In this document: one piece after another, positions 49,215-59,041 of the stretch
Position numbering within the stretch: position 1 is the first letter of the stretch
How the letters are laid out: every line of letters starts with the position of its first letter
The notes under the pieces: model-generated
Seen by the model: only the letters and a program-made list of their open reading frames with translations
What the model was told of the DNA's origin: nothing
The model's database searches: none
NCBI GenBank assembly: GCA_948146395.1
Contig: OX411558.1
Location: 34,900,350-34,964,349 of the forward strand
Direction: 5' to 3'
Source of the DNA: Fragum whitleyi
Taxonomy: Eukaryota > Mollusca > Bivalvia > Cardiida > Cardiidae
Length of the DNA: 64,000 nt
Made by a program: the position numbers and the translations under genes

Positions 49215-51646
49215 TCAGAGTGTATAGTTTAAATGTGATTAAGTGCAAAAAGTTCAAAAAGAGTATGAGATAGCCTGGAAACTCTCTAGCTTGGAACCAT
49301 ACTGTGTGAAGATGAAATGTTGTTCAGTGCAAAAAGTTCAGTGATAGCCTTGGAACCTTGTAGCCTGGGAGTCCTGTCTCTGGTGCTTTGGCTGTGTATA
49401 CTCAAAATGGGTGGATGCAGCTTTGTTTTTAAGTCTTCCAAGTATAAATACAGCCAGGGATATGATAGGCAGCAGACCTATCAGGACATTAGCGGTCATA
49501 GTGTAATTATTGTGGTTGATTTATCAAAGAAAAAGAAGAGATATTATAAAAAAAATAGCAAAAAAATTAAGGAAGATACAACATGCATTTAAATGTAAAA
49601 TTTTAGAATTTATTTATCAAACACTTTGTGTAAACCTATTTATTTCACATATATAGGGAAACAAGGGCTTACAACTTAGATTGATACATCTCAATTCTGC
49701 TATTAAGCCACAGCAGCATTCGCACCAATTTGTGTGGGCATATGAAAGAACCAAGATTGATATCTGCTCCTTGGAATCTAACTCGTAACCTTTTGATCTG
49801 GAAACCAACACATTACCTTTCATCCACAGAAATTAATGACTCTGACTAAAAGTTTAACATATAAAAATGGATCATTTTCCAGGTGAAAAGATTTAACTTG
49901 TGAATTGAGTAGAAGCAAATGAGTACAAAAACTCTGCCTAAACTGCAAACACATGAAATGTAACATGGCTCGTGAATGTTGAAACACTGTTGGTCAGTCT
50001 TCCTTTCGCCAAAAAGATGAATTCTTTTTTATGCAAAAATCTTTTTTCTATTAGTACTTGTTATAGTAAACCATATTACAATCAAAATAATCCCTTTGTA
50101 CTTTGATATGAATTTATTTGTTTAGGTAAGTCATTGTTTTAAAACTTTTTATTTAAGCTTGGCTTTTTTAGGAAAATAATTCATTTTGTGTTGAGAATCG
50201 CCTACTCAAAACATAATTGTATACAAAATTGTATATCTTGAAAAATATTTTCACATTTGCTAAGCCCTTCTCAAGCTGGAGAGGCATTTTACGGACAAAT
50301 CTTTTGCAGACCGTTTTCAGGGTTCAACACTAACTACTTTTTGCCACCGGTTAGCCTTTAATCTTACAGGTCTTTCCTGATGAAAACAGGTCCTCCAAGA
50401 ATATAGCAATTTAGGAGTAAATTCATTAATTGTTAGAAAAACACTTTGATTCCCATTATACAAGATAATGATTATATTTTTATTGGAAAGGCAACATAAA
50501 AGAAAAAAAAAACTAGATAGATGAAAAATTATATTGCCATTATTTACAAGCCTGGAGGACCTGTAACATGGTTATATTCTACCGGTCCTCCTTAGAATTC
50601 CCATGTCTCAGGCCCAAGGGATGGTGTTAGTGTCGACCCATGGTTAGTGTCTCCTTATTGGTAACAATTAAGAACTTGTCTAACTGAATGAAACCTCGGC
50701 TAAATGGCTGTTAAATCAAAGTACTGGAAGCCCTAGGATGCATTAATTATGAGGCAGTATTTGTTATGATAATATATTTTTGTACGCTTTTCTGATTGAA
50801 AATAGAAAACAAGTTGGTAATGAGTAAGATGAGACTGTACATATGTTCAGGCTGATCTTTGTCTACACCTCCTGCCAAAGCAGGAATGTTCTTGTTTCAG
50901 CAAAACAAGGTTTGAATTTAAAAGCCAATATGTGTGATTAGGTGAAGAGTTTTACACTGTTTTGTTGACATTTTGATAACTATAAAGACTGTTAGAATTT
51001 TTTATACATTATACAAGTGTTCCTGTGTAGGGAGTAAGAGTGAATGATGGAAGTGTATTTGTGACTTGCTTTTAGGAATTCCTCAGAACCTTCATAGGTC
51101 CAGAAATTTTCCTCAATGGTTTCCCAACCAGAGATCTAATTCTAAATATATACAGGGCTAGTGTTTGACCCCTAAACCAGGGTTTTGACCCCCAAAAATT
51201 GAAAATATCTTATTTTTGACCCTTAGAAATTTCTCTCAAGGAGGTCATTTTGATCCCCCTTGAAAAAAATTATATTTGTCAAAACAATTTTTCCCTCCAA
51301 TTTTAAATGCTGTATCTCATGAACTATCTAAAGTTTTACAAATTAGTTTCTTAATTCACATCTTTGCAAGAAAATGTTTTTAACTCTTAATATGCACAAT
51401 TCTGATCATGATTGGTTCTTGTTTTGTTTTGACCCCTCAGAAATCAGGTTTGACCCCCAGAATTTCTTGGTTCAAGAGTTAATGACTCTAGCATGAGCAC
51501 CGATATATAGGAATTTTGTTAGTGGTCTAGCAAAATGTGGAAACCCTGGCTTGAATAAGCTGTAGTTAAGACATATGGTACCATTTTGATTTCTGGTTTC
51601 TGAAATCTGTTCCAATCATATGCCCCCATACCAATAGATCAGAGCC
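49215..51646. other. MEKK2/3 3' flank
   Basis: Downstream of the stop, no convincing AATAAA close by, so the 3' UTR end is unplaced. Contains a reverse SINE (49630-49828) and a partial CTTGTCATGCTGAA MITE (about 50810-50915). At 51160-51240 and 51430-51470 are two related stretches with TTTGACCCC. The remainder is AT-rich and unrecognised. Confidence 0.4.
49630..49828 (-). mobile_element. second SINE type, reverse copy
   Basis: AAACCTATTTATTTCACAT, TCTCAATTCTGCTATTAAGC and, at the right, a decayed head (AACTCGTAACCTTTTGATC). It is the inverse of 7503-7712. Confidence 0.6.
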
Positions 51647-51931
51647 GCGGCAATAGCGCAGTTGGTAGCGCACCGGACTTCTAATGCAGAGGTCTATATT
51701 TGCACGGGTTCGATCCCCGGCCGCGGCACTTATCCTTTCCTACATTTTTCTTCCACCAATGGGTAGATAATCGTAAACCTATGTGGAATAGCAACTGGAG
51801 GCTAGGAAAGGGATGTGGTGGTAGTACTGGTGTGAGAAATACCAGGAATCCATCGTTAGGTGCTCCAGTCGTCACAATATAACTGAGAGATTGTTGAAAG
51901 CGACGTAAAACCCCAATTCAAATCAATCAAA
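51647..51931 (+). mobile_element. tRNA-headed SINE, well preserved, GCCGCGG variant
   Basis: Head at 51648-51727 with acceptor stem GCCGCGG/CCGCGGC, box A TAGCGCAGTTGG and box B GGTTCGATCCCC, but with an inserted loop before box B. The body has GGGTAGATAATCGTAAACC, GGCTAGGAAAGGGATGT, CCAGGAATCCATCGTTAGG; the tail is GACGTAAAACCCC plus AATCAATCAAACC. Confidence 0.85.
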
Positions 51932-52239
51932 CCAATAGATCAGAGGCGTCTGTCTTTTGGTCTGTCTGCAAAAACTTCACCTACAAACTAAACATTTTTC
52001 TCTTAAATTCACCACTATTTGAGTCACAATGCTCAGATTTGGCATGAACTTCTGGTTCCTGTCATATATGTATGTTTGTTAGTGAATGTTTGTTAATTGT
52101 TTATATTAGAGAATTTAATTGATGATCAAAAAATGTATATGCTGCTGTGTATACCAGCAGTTCAACAAAAACAGACATATAGGAAGAGGGGGGTTGCGAT
52201 GGTTAGTAAATTGGATTGTAATTCTAAATTAGTCTGTGT

Positions 52240-52330
52240 GTGACATTTCCAATAAATTCATATGTGCACAAAGCAAAGTCTCTGGACAGCCTATGCATCT
52301 GCACAATCTGATCTGAGGCCTCACTAGTCA
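52240..52330. repeat. fragment, GAGCCTGTGCGTGACATT MITE family
   Basis: TGTGTGACATTTCCAATAAA, CACAAAGCAAAGTCTCTGGA and GCACAATCTGATCTGAGG match the left half. Confidence 0.5.
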
Positions 52331-52705
52331 TAGTAGCTATTTTTTTCTATAAATTTAAGGCTTTACATAAAATCAGTTGCAATTAAGCAGTGAATTGCTA
52401 TTTACAGGGTTGCGATCAATAGAATATCACTCCAGTACCATATGACTTCCAAGTCAATTAAAATTTCAACATGGGATGTGAGTAAATAATTTCAGTTTAC
52501 TTTTGTCAATTTGTTTTTGTTGAACTGTTAGGTATACTTAAAGTCCATAATCTTATTGGATGACAGAAAAATATAAAAATCTATAAATAAATCACTTGTT
52601 CGGTTCTTACACATGCCCTGTCCTTAAAGTGTTTGTTTTGAATATTTCCACTATTATACGACCAATGCGTAATACCTAAAACATTGGTACTTGATTTGCC
52701 ATTCA

Positions 52706-52779
52706 GTGATTCAGCGTGAAACAGTTGTAACTGCTGATAAACATATAAGCAGTTACAACTGTTTTGCACTGAGCTGTCA
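52706..52779. repeat. fold-back MITE, about 74 bp
   Basis: GTGATTCAGCGTGAAACAGT and ACTGTTTTGCACTGAGCTGT are the arms, with the loop CTGATAAACATATAAG. Confidence 0.75.
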
Positions 52780-52882
52780 CTTTTTTGTATACACAATTTT
52801 ATTTCGGTGGCTTATGTTTCCATTAACAGAAGGTTTGGAATTTAGAATTCAAGAACTGCTTGTTCAACTCTGGCTTCTTTTA

Positions 52883-53105
52883 AGCTGTCTTGAGCACAAA
52901 GTGCTCATGTTGAGCTATTGTGGTCCATCAATGTCTGGTGTCCGTCTCTTTGTCCATCCATCTGTCCATCACCATTTTAAAAAATCTCCCAATCTATCCA
53001 TCAAATTTCAACCAACCTTCACAGAAATTTGTAGGATAAGGGATTTCAAAATACTTTACAGAATTGGAATCCATGAAAAACTCTGGTTGTCATGGCAACA
53101 GAGTC
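52883..53105 (+). mobile_element. 5' part of a Helentron-like element (28059 family), interrupted
   Basis: Decayed hairpin CTTGAGCACAAAGTGCTCATG, TGTCCATCCATCTGTCC run, one unit with GTTGTCATGGCAAC (53086-53099, X-box-like). It is cut at 53105 by the inverted element, and similar core sequence (AAACTTCTCCTCCCAAACG and TTTCATATTTGGTAGGGAGC) resumes at 54278-54750. Confidence 0.55.
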
Positions 53106-54277
53106 AAACTAGAAAGCCATGAATGGCTTGAGTCGCTCCACAGGCTTGAAATTCTTGTAAAGCAATAAAAGTTTTGACTAAATTTTTAGATATTTTGGAT
53201 TCTACTGATGTTGAAAATGATTTTCAAAGTTTCAACTAAATGACATATAGAAAATGACATCTGCCCATAATAGATGTCACAATAATTTTTGGAAGACTGA
53301 TAAAGGGTCATTCAAGGATCATTCATAAAAAAAATCATTTGGTATGCATCATTTAGATTCTGAGAAAATGATTTTCAAAGTTTTCACAATATAACACATA
53401 GAGAAATGACCTCCCCCCATAAAATACATATTTTTCATCCGATCAAAATAATTTTTTGGTAGACTGATAGAGGGTCACTCAAGGATTATTCCAGTGAAAT
53501 TAGGTTTATATCCATCATTTAGAATTTGAAAAAATGATTTCCAAAGCTAACACTATATAACATATAGAGAAATGACCTCCGCCCATAAAATACATTTTTC
53601 ATCCGATCACAATAATTTTTGGTAGACTGATAGAGGGTCACTTAAGAATTATTCTAGTGAAATTTGCTTGATATCCATCATTTAGATTCTGTGAAAATGA
53701 TTTCCAAAGTTTCCACTATATAACATATAGAGAAATGACTTCCGCCCATAAAATACATATTTTTCATTTGATCACTATAATTTTTGGTGGATTGATATAG
53801 GCTCACTCAAGGATCATTCCAGTGAAATTTGGTTGATATCCATCTCTTACAGTCTAAGAAAATAAATTTGAAAGTTTCCACTATATAACCTATAGAGAAA
53901 TGACCTCTGCCCATAAAATGCATATTTTTCATCCGATTTCAATAATCTTTTGCAGACTGATAAAGGGTCACACAAGGATCATTCATGTAAAATTTCAATG
54001 GTATCCATCAATTAGAATCTGAGAAAACTCACTTTTTACCATATTTGGAAATTAGCCACGCCCATTAAATCTATGTTTTTTATTGGAACAAAAATTTTTG
54101 AACAATTTTGAAAGAGGGTCACCCAAGGATGATTCCTGTGAAGTTTGGTTGAAATTCATCAGGTAGTTTCTGAGGAGAAGATTTTTAAAGAAAAAGTTTA
54201 CGACTGGACGCACAGACAGACGCACGACGGGCACAACGCCATGACAATAGCCCCAGTGGCTTTCAGCCAGTGGAGCT
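53106..54277 (-). mobile_element. Helentron-like element, AGCTCCAC type, reverse orientation
   Basis: In reverse: 5' AGCTCCACTGGCTGAAAGCC, a short microsatellite remnant (GTCGTGCGTCTGTCTG), about six units of roughly 165 bases (GAGGTCATTTCTC, TGTTATATAGTG, ATGGATATCAA), subterminal GTGGAGCGACTC, hairpin AAGCCATTCATGGCTT and TCTAGTT. It is the inverted partner of 56572-57765. Confidence 0.75.
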
Positions 54278-55930
54278 AAAAACTTGAAAAAAAACTTCTC
54301 CTCCCAAACGTTTAGGGCTAGAGCTTTCATATTTGGTAGGGAGCATTGCCCAATGCTTGTCTACGAAACTGATTCAAATTAATACTCTATTTTACATAGA
54401 AATAAAGCACAAAAATATTTAAAGATCTTCTACTTCCTACCGACAAGGGTAAAAACTGATTTATTTGGTATGAAACATTTGGCCAAGATCCTTTGACAAA
54501 TAAATGCACTTTCTTTTTTATTAGCCCTATGTTCTGGAATCCATGATTTAACATTATATAAAAAAAGAACAATAGAACAAAATCTTGATAAATGTTCTAC
54601 TTCCAAACCATTTTGCTAAAAACCCTGATAATTGGTATTATCCTAGTACTATTTGGCAGGAATTGGTGAAACAAGTTTGTCAATTTGAAAAGAAAAGCCC
54701 TGTGTTGTGGGATCCCTAATTTTACCTTAGAGTAAAGAATGAATTGACAATAATCTTCTTCACAAGGCACAAATCCGGCAACTTTGGTCTACAATATTGC
54801 CCTATGGCAACTAGGGTTGGCAATCGACTGGTGGATTAGAGTATTGACCAGACCGTGGTCAATACTGGTCGATACTGGTTGATTAGAGTCTAGGATCAGT
54901 AGTATCAGAGATACTTTCAAGCGTCTCAAAATTTGAAGATGAAGAAGATAAAGCTTGAATAATCTGTTATACCTCCAAGTAAAGTAAGTCATTTGGCATT
55001 CATTGTTTTAGCCCTCTATAAAATAAATGTTAGTTTAGTTTAAACCTATTTATTTTACATCGATCGGGAAACAAGTTAGATTAATCCCTCTCGATTCTGC
55101 TTCCTGGAAAATTCACAGTACTCGCGCAGATCTGTGCCTCTTTATACTTGTTCATCGCGAACATTGTTCTCAAATAAGATGAAACATTCCTTTATCAAAA
55201 GAGCAAAACAGCCAAAAGTCTTAAGTACTTACAACAATTTTGCACTGACAGTAAAATAAGTCATATTTTGGTAACGGTTTTGAATATTTCTGATGAAAAT
55301 AACAATCTTGGACTCGACCATGGTGACAATTGGGAATCTATATTTGAATTATGAGACGTGGTTGAATTTTGAATTTAATAAAATTGACAAATGCACATAA
55401 ATACAAAAATACAAATCGTTTAATATGAACAAGTATTAGAACTGTACGCATAATCATTTATGTATATCGAAAGTAAAAATGATAGAAAATGTGCCCTAAG
55501 CTTTTCAATATTATATTGGGACATTTTTAAAGGTAACAATACATATTTACAGATTACTGACCTATTCTTGTAAACCCATGCCATTTACAACAAAATGCGA
55601 TATTTTGAATAATTAATAAAATGAAAAGGGACTATAAATTTGACAGTCTCATGTGCAATGTGAGATTGTTCGGTTAAAACTGCACATTTAATGTATTCTT
55701 TGCCATCACGTAAACGGGCCTCTCTGAAAGTGTGATAAGTGTCGATCCTGACTAGTCCGCGTGTAATCTAACCAGCATTGAAGATTTTTGTAGGCTACAT
55801 TTCTGCACAAAAATGATCACAAATATCAATAATATCATTATTGAAGGCGCATTCTGTTATCCATGACGCTAAAAGCGAGCATACAGAAACTCCGAAAAAC
55901 ATAGATATTAATACCCATTCTCTGTAACGA
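54278..55930. other. intergenic stretch with core remnants and a reverse SINE piece
   Basis: 54278-54750 continues the interrupted element at 52883. 55040-55140 is a reverse 3' piece of the second SINE type (AAACCTATTTATTTTACATC, CTCGATTCTGCTTCCTGG). 54820-54900 holds a small cluster of CGACTGG/GGTCGATAC repeats. From 55150 to 55930 nothing is recognised. Confidence 0.4.
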
Positions 55931-58640
55931 CTTAAACAATTTTGGCACACATGGTCTCCGATTTTGATGAAATTTCATATACAGGAAGGGACTAATAATA
56001 AGAAAAGAAATTGACAAAAAGAATGTTTTCAGATCATCTGGTTACCATGGCAACAACCTTCAAAGCACAGAATTTTGCAAAATTAAGCTTTTTTGAAGCT
56101 ATATAATTTGGCCTTTATATGAAGATGATGGTTGTTTTCGTATGTATTTGATAGAATAGGACCTAAAATTTTGAACTAGATCTTTTGTTGTGTCAGTTAG
56201 TGTCAAAAAGATTGGTTACCATGACAACAAATGTGGCTTATTTTGATAAATTGATCTGAAAATAATGTTTATAATTTCCTGTTTTTCTTCACTTATGACT
56301 GACATTTGATGTGTAGATGGAATTTATAATGTCAAAGAAGCAACTAAGATACAAATTATTTTGTTGTTGTGTGAATTGGTTACCTTGACAATGGTAACTA
56401 TGCCTCATAATATGGCTGCTTTTGTTACTTCTGAGTAATTTCTTAAATTTTTGCAGCATGATGAACCAATGATGATTATTGGGACATATCTAACAAAAAG
56501 TGCTCTCTCAGAAACCGCAAAAAAATCATTGGGCATTTTTGTTACCATGGCAACCGTTTTTAGCTCCACTGGCTGAAAGCCACTGGGGCTATTGTCATGG
56601 CGTTGTGTCCGTCGTGCGTCCGTCCGTCCGTCCGTCCGTCCGTGCGTGCGTCCGGTCGTAAACTTTTCTTTAAAAATCTTCTCCTCAGAAACTACTGGAT
56701 GGATTTCAACCAAACTTCACAGGAATGATCCTTGGGTGACCCTCTTTCAAAGTTGTTCAAGAAATTTTGATCCAAGGAAAAACATGGATTTAATGGGCGT
56801 GGCTAATTTCCAAATATGGTAAAAAGTGAGTTTTCTCAGGTTCTAATCAATGGATACCAATTAAATTTTACATGAGTGATCCTTGGGTGACCTTTTATCA
56901 GTCTACAAAAAATCATTCTGATCGGATGGAAAATATGCATTTTATGGGCGGAGGTCATTTCTCTACATGTTATATAGTGAAAACTTTGAAATTCATTTTC
57001 TCAGAATGTAACCTATGGATATCAACCAAATTTCATAAGAATGATCCTTGAGTGACCCTTTATCAGTCTTCAAAAAATCATTGTGATCAGATGGAAAATA
57101 TGCATTTTATGGGCGGAGGTCATTTCTCTATATGTTATATAGTGTAAACTTTGAAAGTCATTTTTTTCAGAATGTAACCTATGGATATCAACCAAATTTT
57201 ACTGGAATGATCCTTGAGTGACCCTTTATCAGTCTACAACAAATCATTGTGATCGGATTGAAAATATGCATTTTATGGGTGGAGGTCATTTCTCTATATA
57301 TTATATAGTGGAAATATTGAAAATCATTTTCTCACAATGTAACTGATGGATATCAACCAAATTTCACTGGAATGATCCTTGAGTGACCCTTTATCAGTGT
57401 ACCAAAAATTTTTTTGATTGGATGAAAAATATGCATTTTATGGGTGGAGGTCAATTCTCAATATGTTAAATTGTGGAAACTATGAAAATCATTTTCTCAG
57501 AATGTAATGGATATCACTCAAACATTTTTGGTATGATCTTTTGATGACCGATTATCATGCAGCCAAAAATTATTTTGATTGGATGAAAAATATGTCTTTT
57601 AAGAGTGCAGGTCATTTCTTTATCTGTTATATAGTTAAAACTTTGAATATCATTTTCAACATTAGTAGAACCCCAAATATCTAAAAATCTAGTCAGATTA
57701 TTTATTTGCTTTTACAAGAATTTCAAGCCTGTGGAGCGACTCAAGCCATTCATGGCTTTCTAGTTATCATTTTCCTAAATCAGTTATTTTAAGTCCCTTA
57801 AAGTTTACATGTGATAAGAAAAGAGATCCAATAAGCCTCTATCAAAAAACAAGAAAAAAGGAACAAAAAATGTAATAGTTGCCATGGTAATTTGCCAATA
57901 CAACCCAAAATTAAGCATTTTTTGGTGGTTTTGTAGCCTTTTTTCTAAAAAATGAAACAAGTTTACACAATTATTTTGATATATAAGTTAGAGGAAAGTT
58001 TGAACTTTATTCAAGATTAAGAAATATTCCGATTGCTTAGTGTTTGATACCCGTATCCAAGGACTAAAAATGGGCTTTTGTGAATTATAACATAATTGTT
58101 CCCATAGCAACAGGCTATTTCCTGCAAGTTTTTGAAAAAAAATCTTATATGTTCTAAAAGGTCTATCTGAGCAATTTTGTAAATTATCATAACATTGAAT
58201 GGAAGTTCAATTATCTGTTCACTTGAGGACTCTTAAGATGTTCTGAAATTGTCTTCATTTATGGGATATGAATTCACGTTGCCATAGCAACGAACACAAA
58301 AGTTATTATTATGTGAATGTTAATGTGGTATTTCCTTGTAAAACGGAAAACAATGTCTGTATTTTGTCATTACATTTGAAAAAATGCAAAAATCAATATT
58401 TTAGTAGGGTATGTTTGTTGTTGCTATGGAAACATAAGTAAACAACGTTTGCCCAAAAATATTATTAATTCATTTGAGAGAACCATGATGGGGAACTTAT
58501 ATCTTATGTGATATATTTGAATTTAAAAACCCGCAAAAAAGGACTTTTTCAATCTTTAAACTCTGTTACCATGGCAACCAGAAGTGATTAAGAGAATTTT
58601 TTAATCTTATTTTTACTTTTGGGTCAGCCATATCCTCATG
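55930..58640 (+). repeat. degenerate tandem array with an X-box palindrome per unit
   Basis: Nine 14-bp palindromes of the form GTTRCCATGGYAAC lie at 56041, 56215, 56379, 56541, 57878, 58098, 58278, 58430 and 58565. Three are perfect GTTACCATGGCAAC (56041, 56541, 58565). Removing the insertion at 56572-57765, spacing is roughly 140-230 bases, mostly 150-173. Units share little else, so the array is old but the palindrome is kept. Similar motifs lie in the cores at 28281 and 53086. RFX factors are known to bind such sites; binding here is inference. Confidence 0.6.
56572..57765 (+). mobile_element. Helentron-like element, AGCTCCAC type, inserted in the X-box array
   Basis: 5' AGCTCCACTGGCTGAAAGCC folds on GGCTTTCAGCC-like sequence in its partner. 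GTCCGTCGTGCGTCCGTCC run at 56607-56655, about six 165-base units, subterminal GTGGAGCGACTC, hairpin AAGCCATTCATGGCTT and TCTAGTT at 57765. Confidence 0.75.
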
Positions 58641-58847
58641 TTTAAATCTTATCAAAATTTGAGACATAGCGTGCCACACTCCCTATTTAAAAGTGTAAGT
58701 GCTTACAGAGAATTGCAATTAAAAATGAGAACACATATAAGAATATGAGAATATGATCTCAATTTCGAATATTTGTTTTTCGGAGTGTCTGTATGTTTGC
58801 TATTCGCATCACAAATCACATTTAATTTCGTCGACTCAAACAAATTT

Positions 58848-59041
58848 TCATTTCTTAGACTTTGCACTGAGTCGTTTTCCTTTGCTCTCATTCTTTCCCT
58901 TCTCAGGTCGCTCTCGGCTGCTCTGTCTTGATGCGTTGTCCTTACTCCCGGGCTCCGACAGCTGGGCTTTATCCCGTCTACGTGTATTTGACTTGGCACG
59001 CCGATGGTCCGTATGCTCACTTCCTTTTATTGCCAGTCGAG
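58848..59041 (-). CDS. CXorf65-like gene, terminal Lys/Arg-rich exon
   Basis: Acceptor gtttttcag right of 59041. Two bases of a split codon, then 63 codons beginning RLAIKGSEHTDHRRAKSNTR, rich in Lys, Arg, Ser and Glu, ending KRLSAKSKK and TGA at 58848-58850. The frame closes just upstream of the acceptor, as expected for an exon. A 105-residue open frame at 58703-59020 overlaps it in another minus-strand frame and is taken as its shadow. Confidence 0.6.

Noticed and set aside
49317..49592. 91-codon open frame downstream of the kinase stop
   Set aside because: Lys-rich low-complexity end, no splice connection or homology recognised; likely 3' UTR or flank.
51648..51727. tRNA gene with GCCGCGG acceptor stem
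   Set aside because: Inserted loop before box B and SINE body and tail downstream; it is the head of a SINE copy.
58703..59020. 105-codon minus-strand open frame starting MSIRTIGVPSQ
   Set aside because: It overlaps the spliced terminal exon 58848-59041 in another frame; the exon frame has the acceptor, fitting phase class and a Lys-rich tail, so this frame is taken as a shadow.
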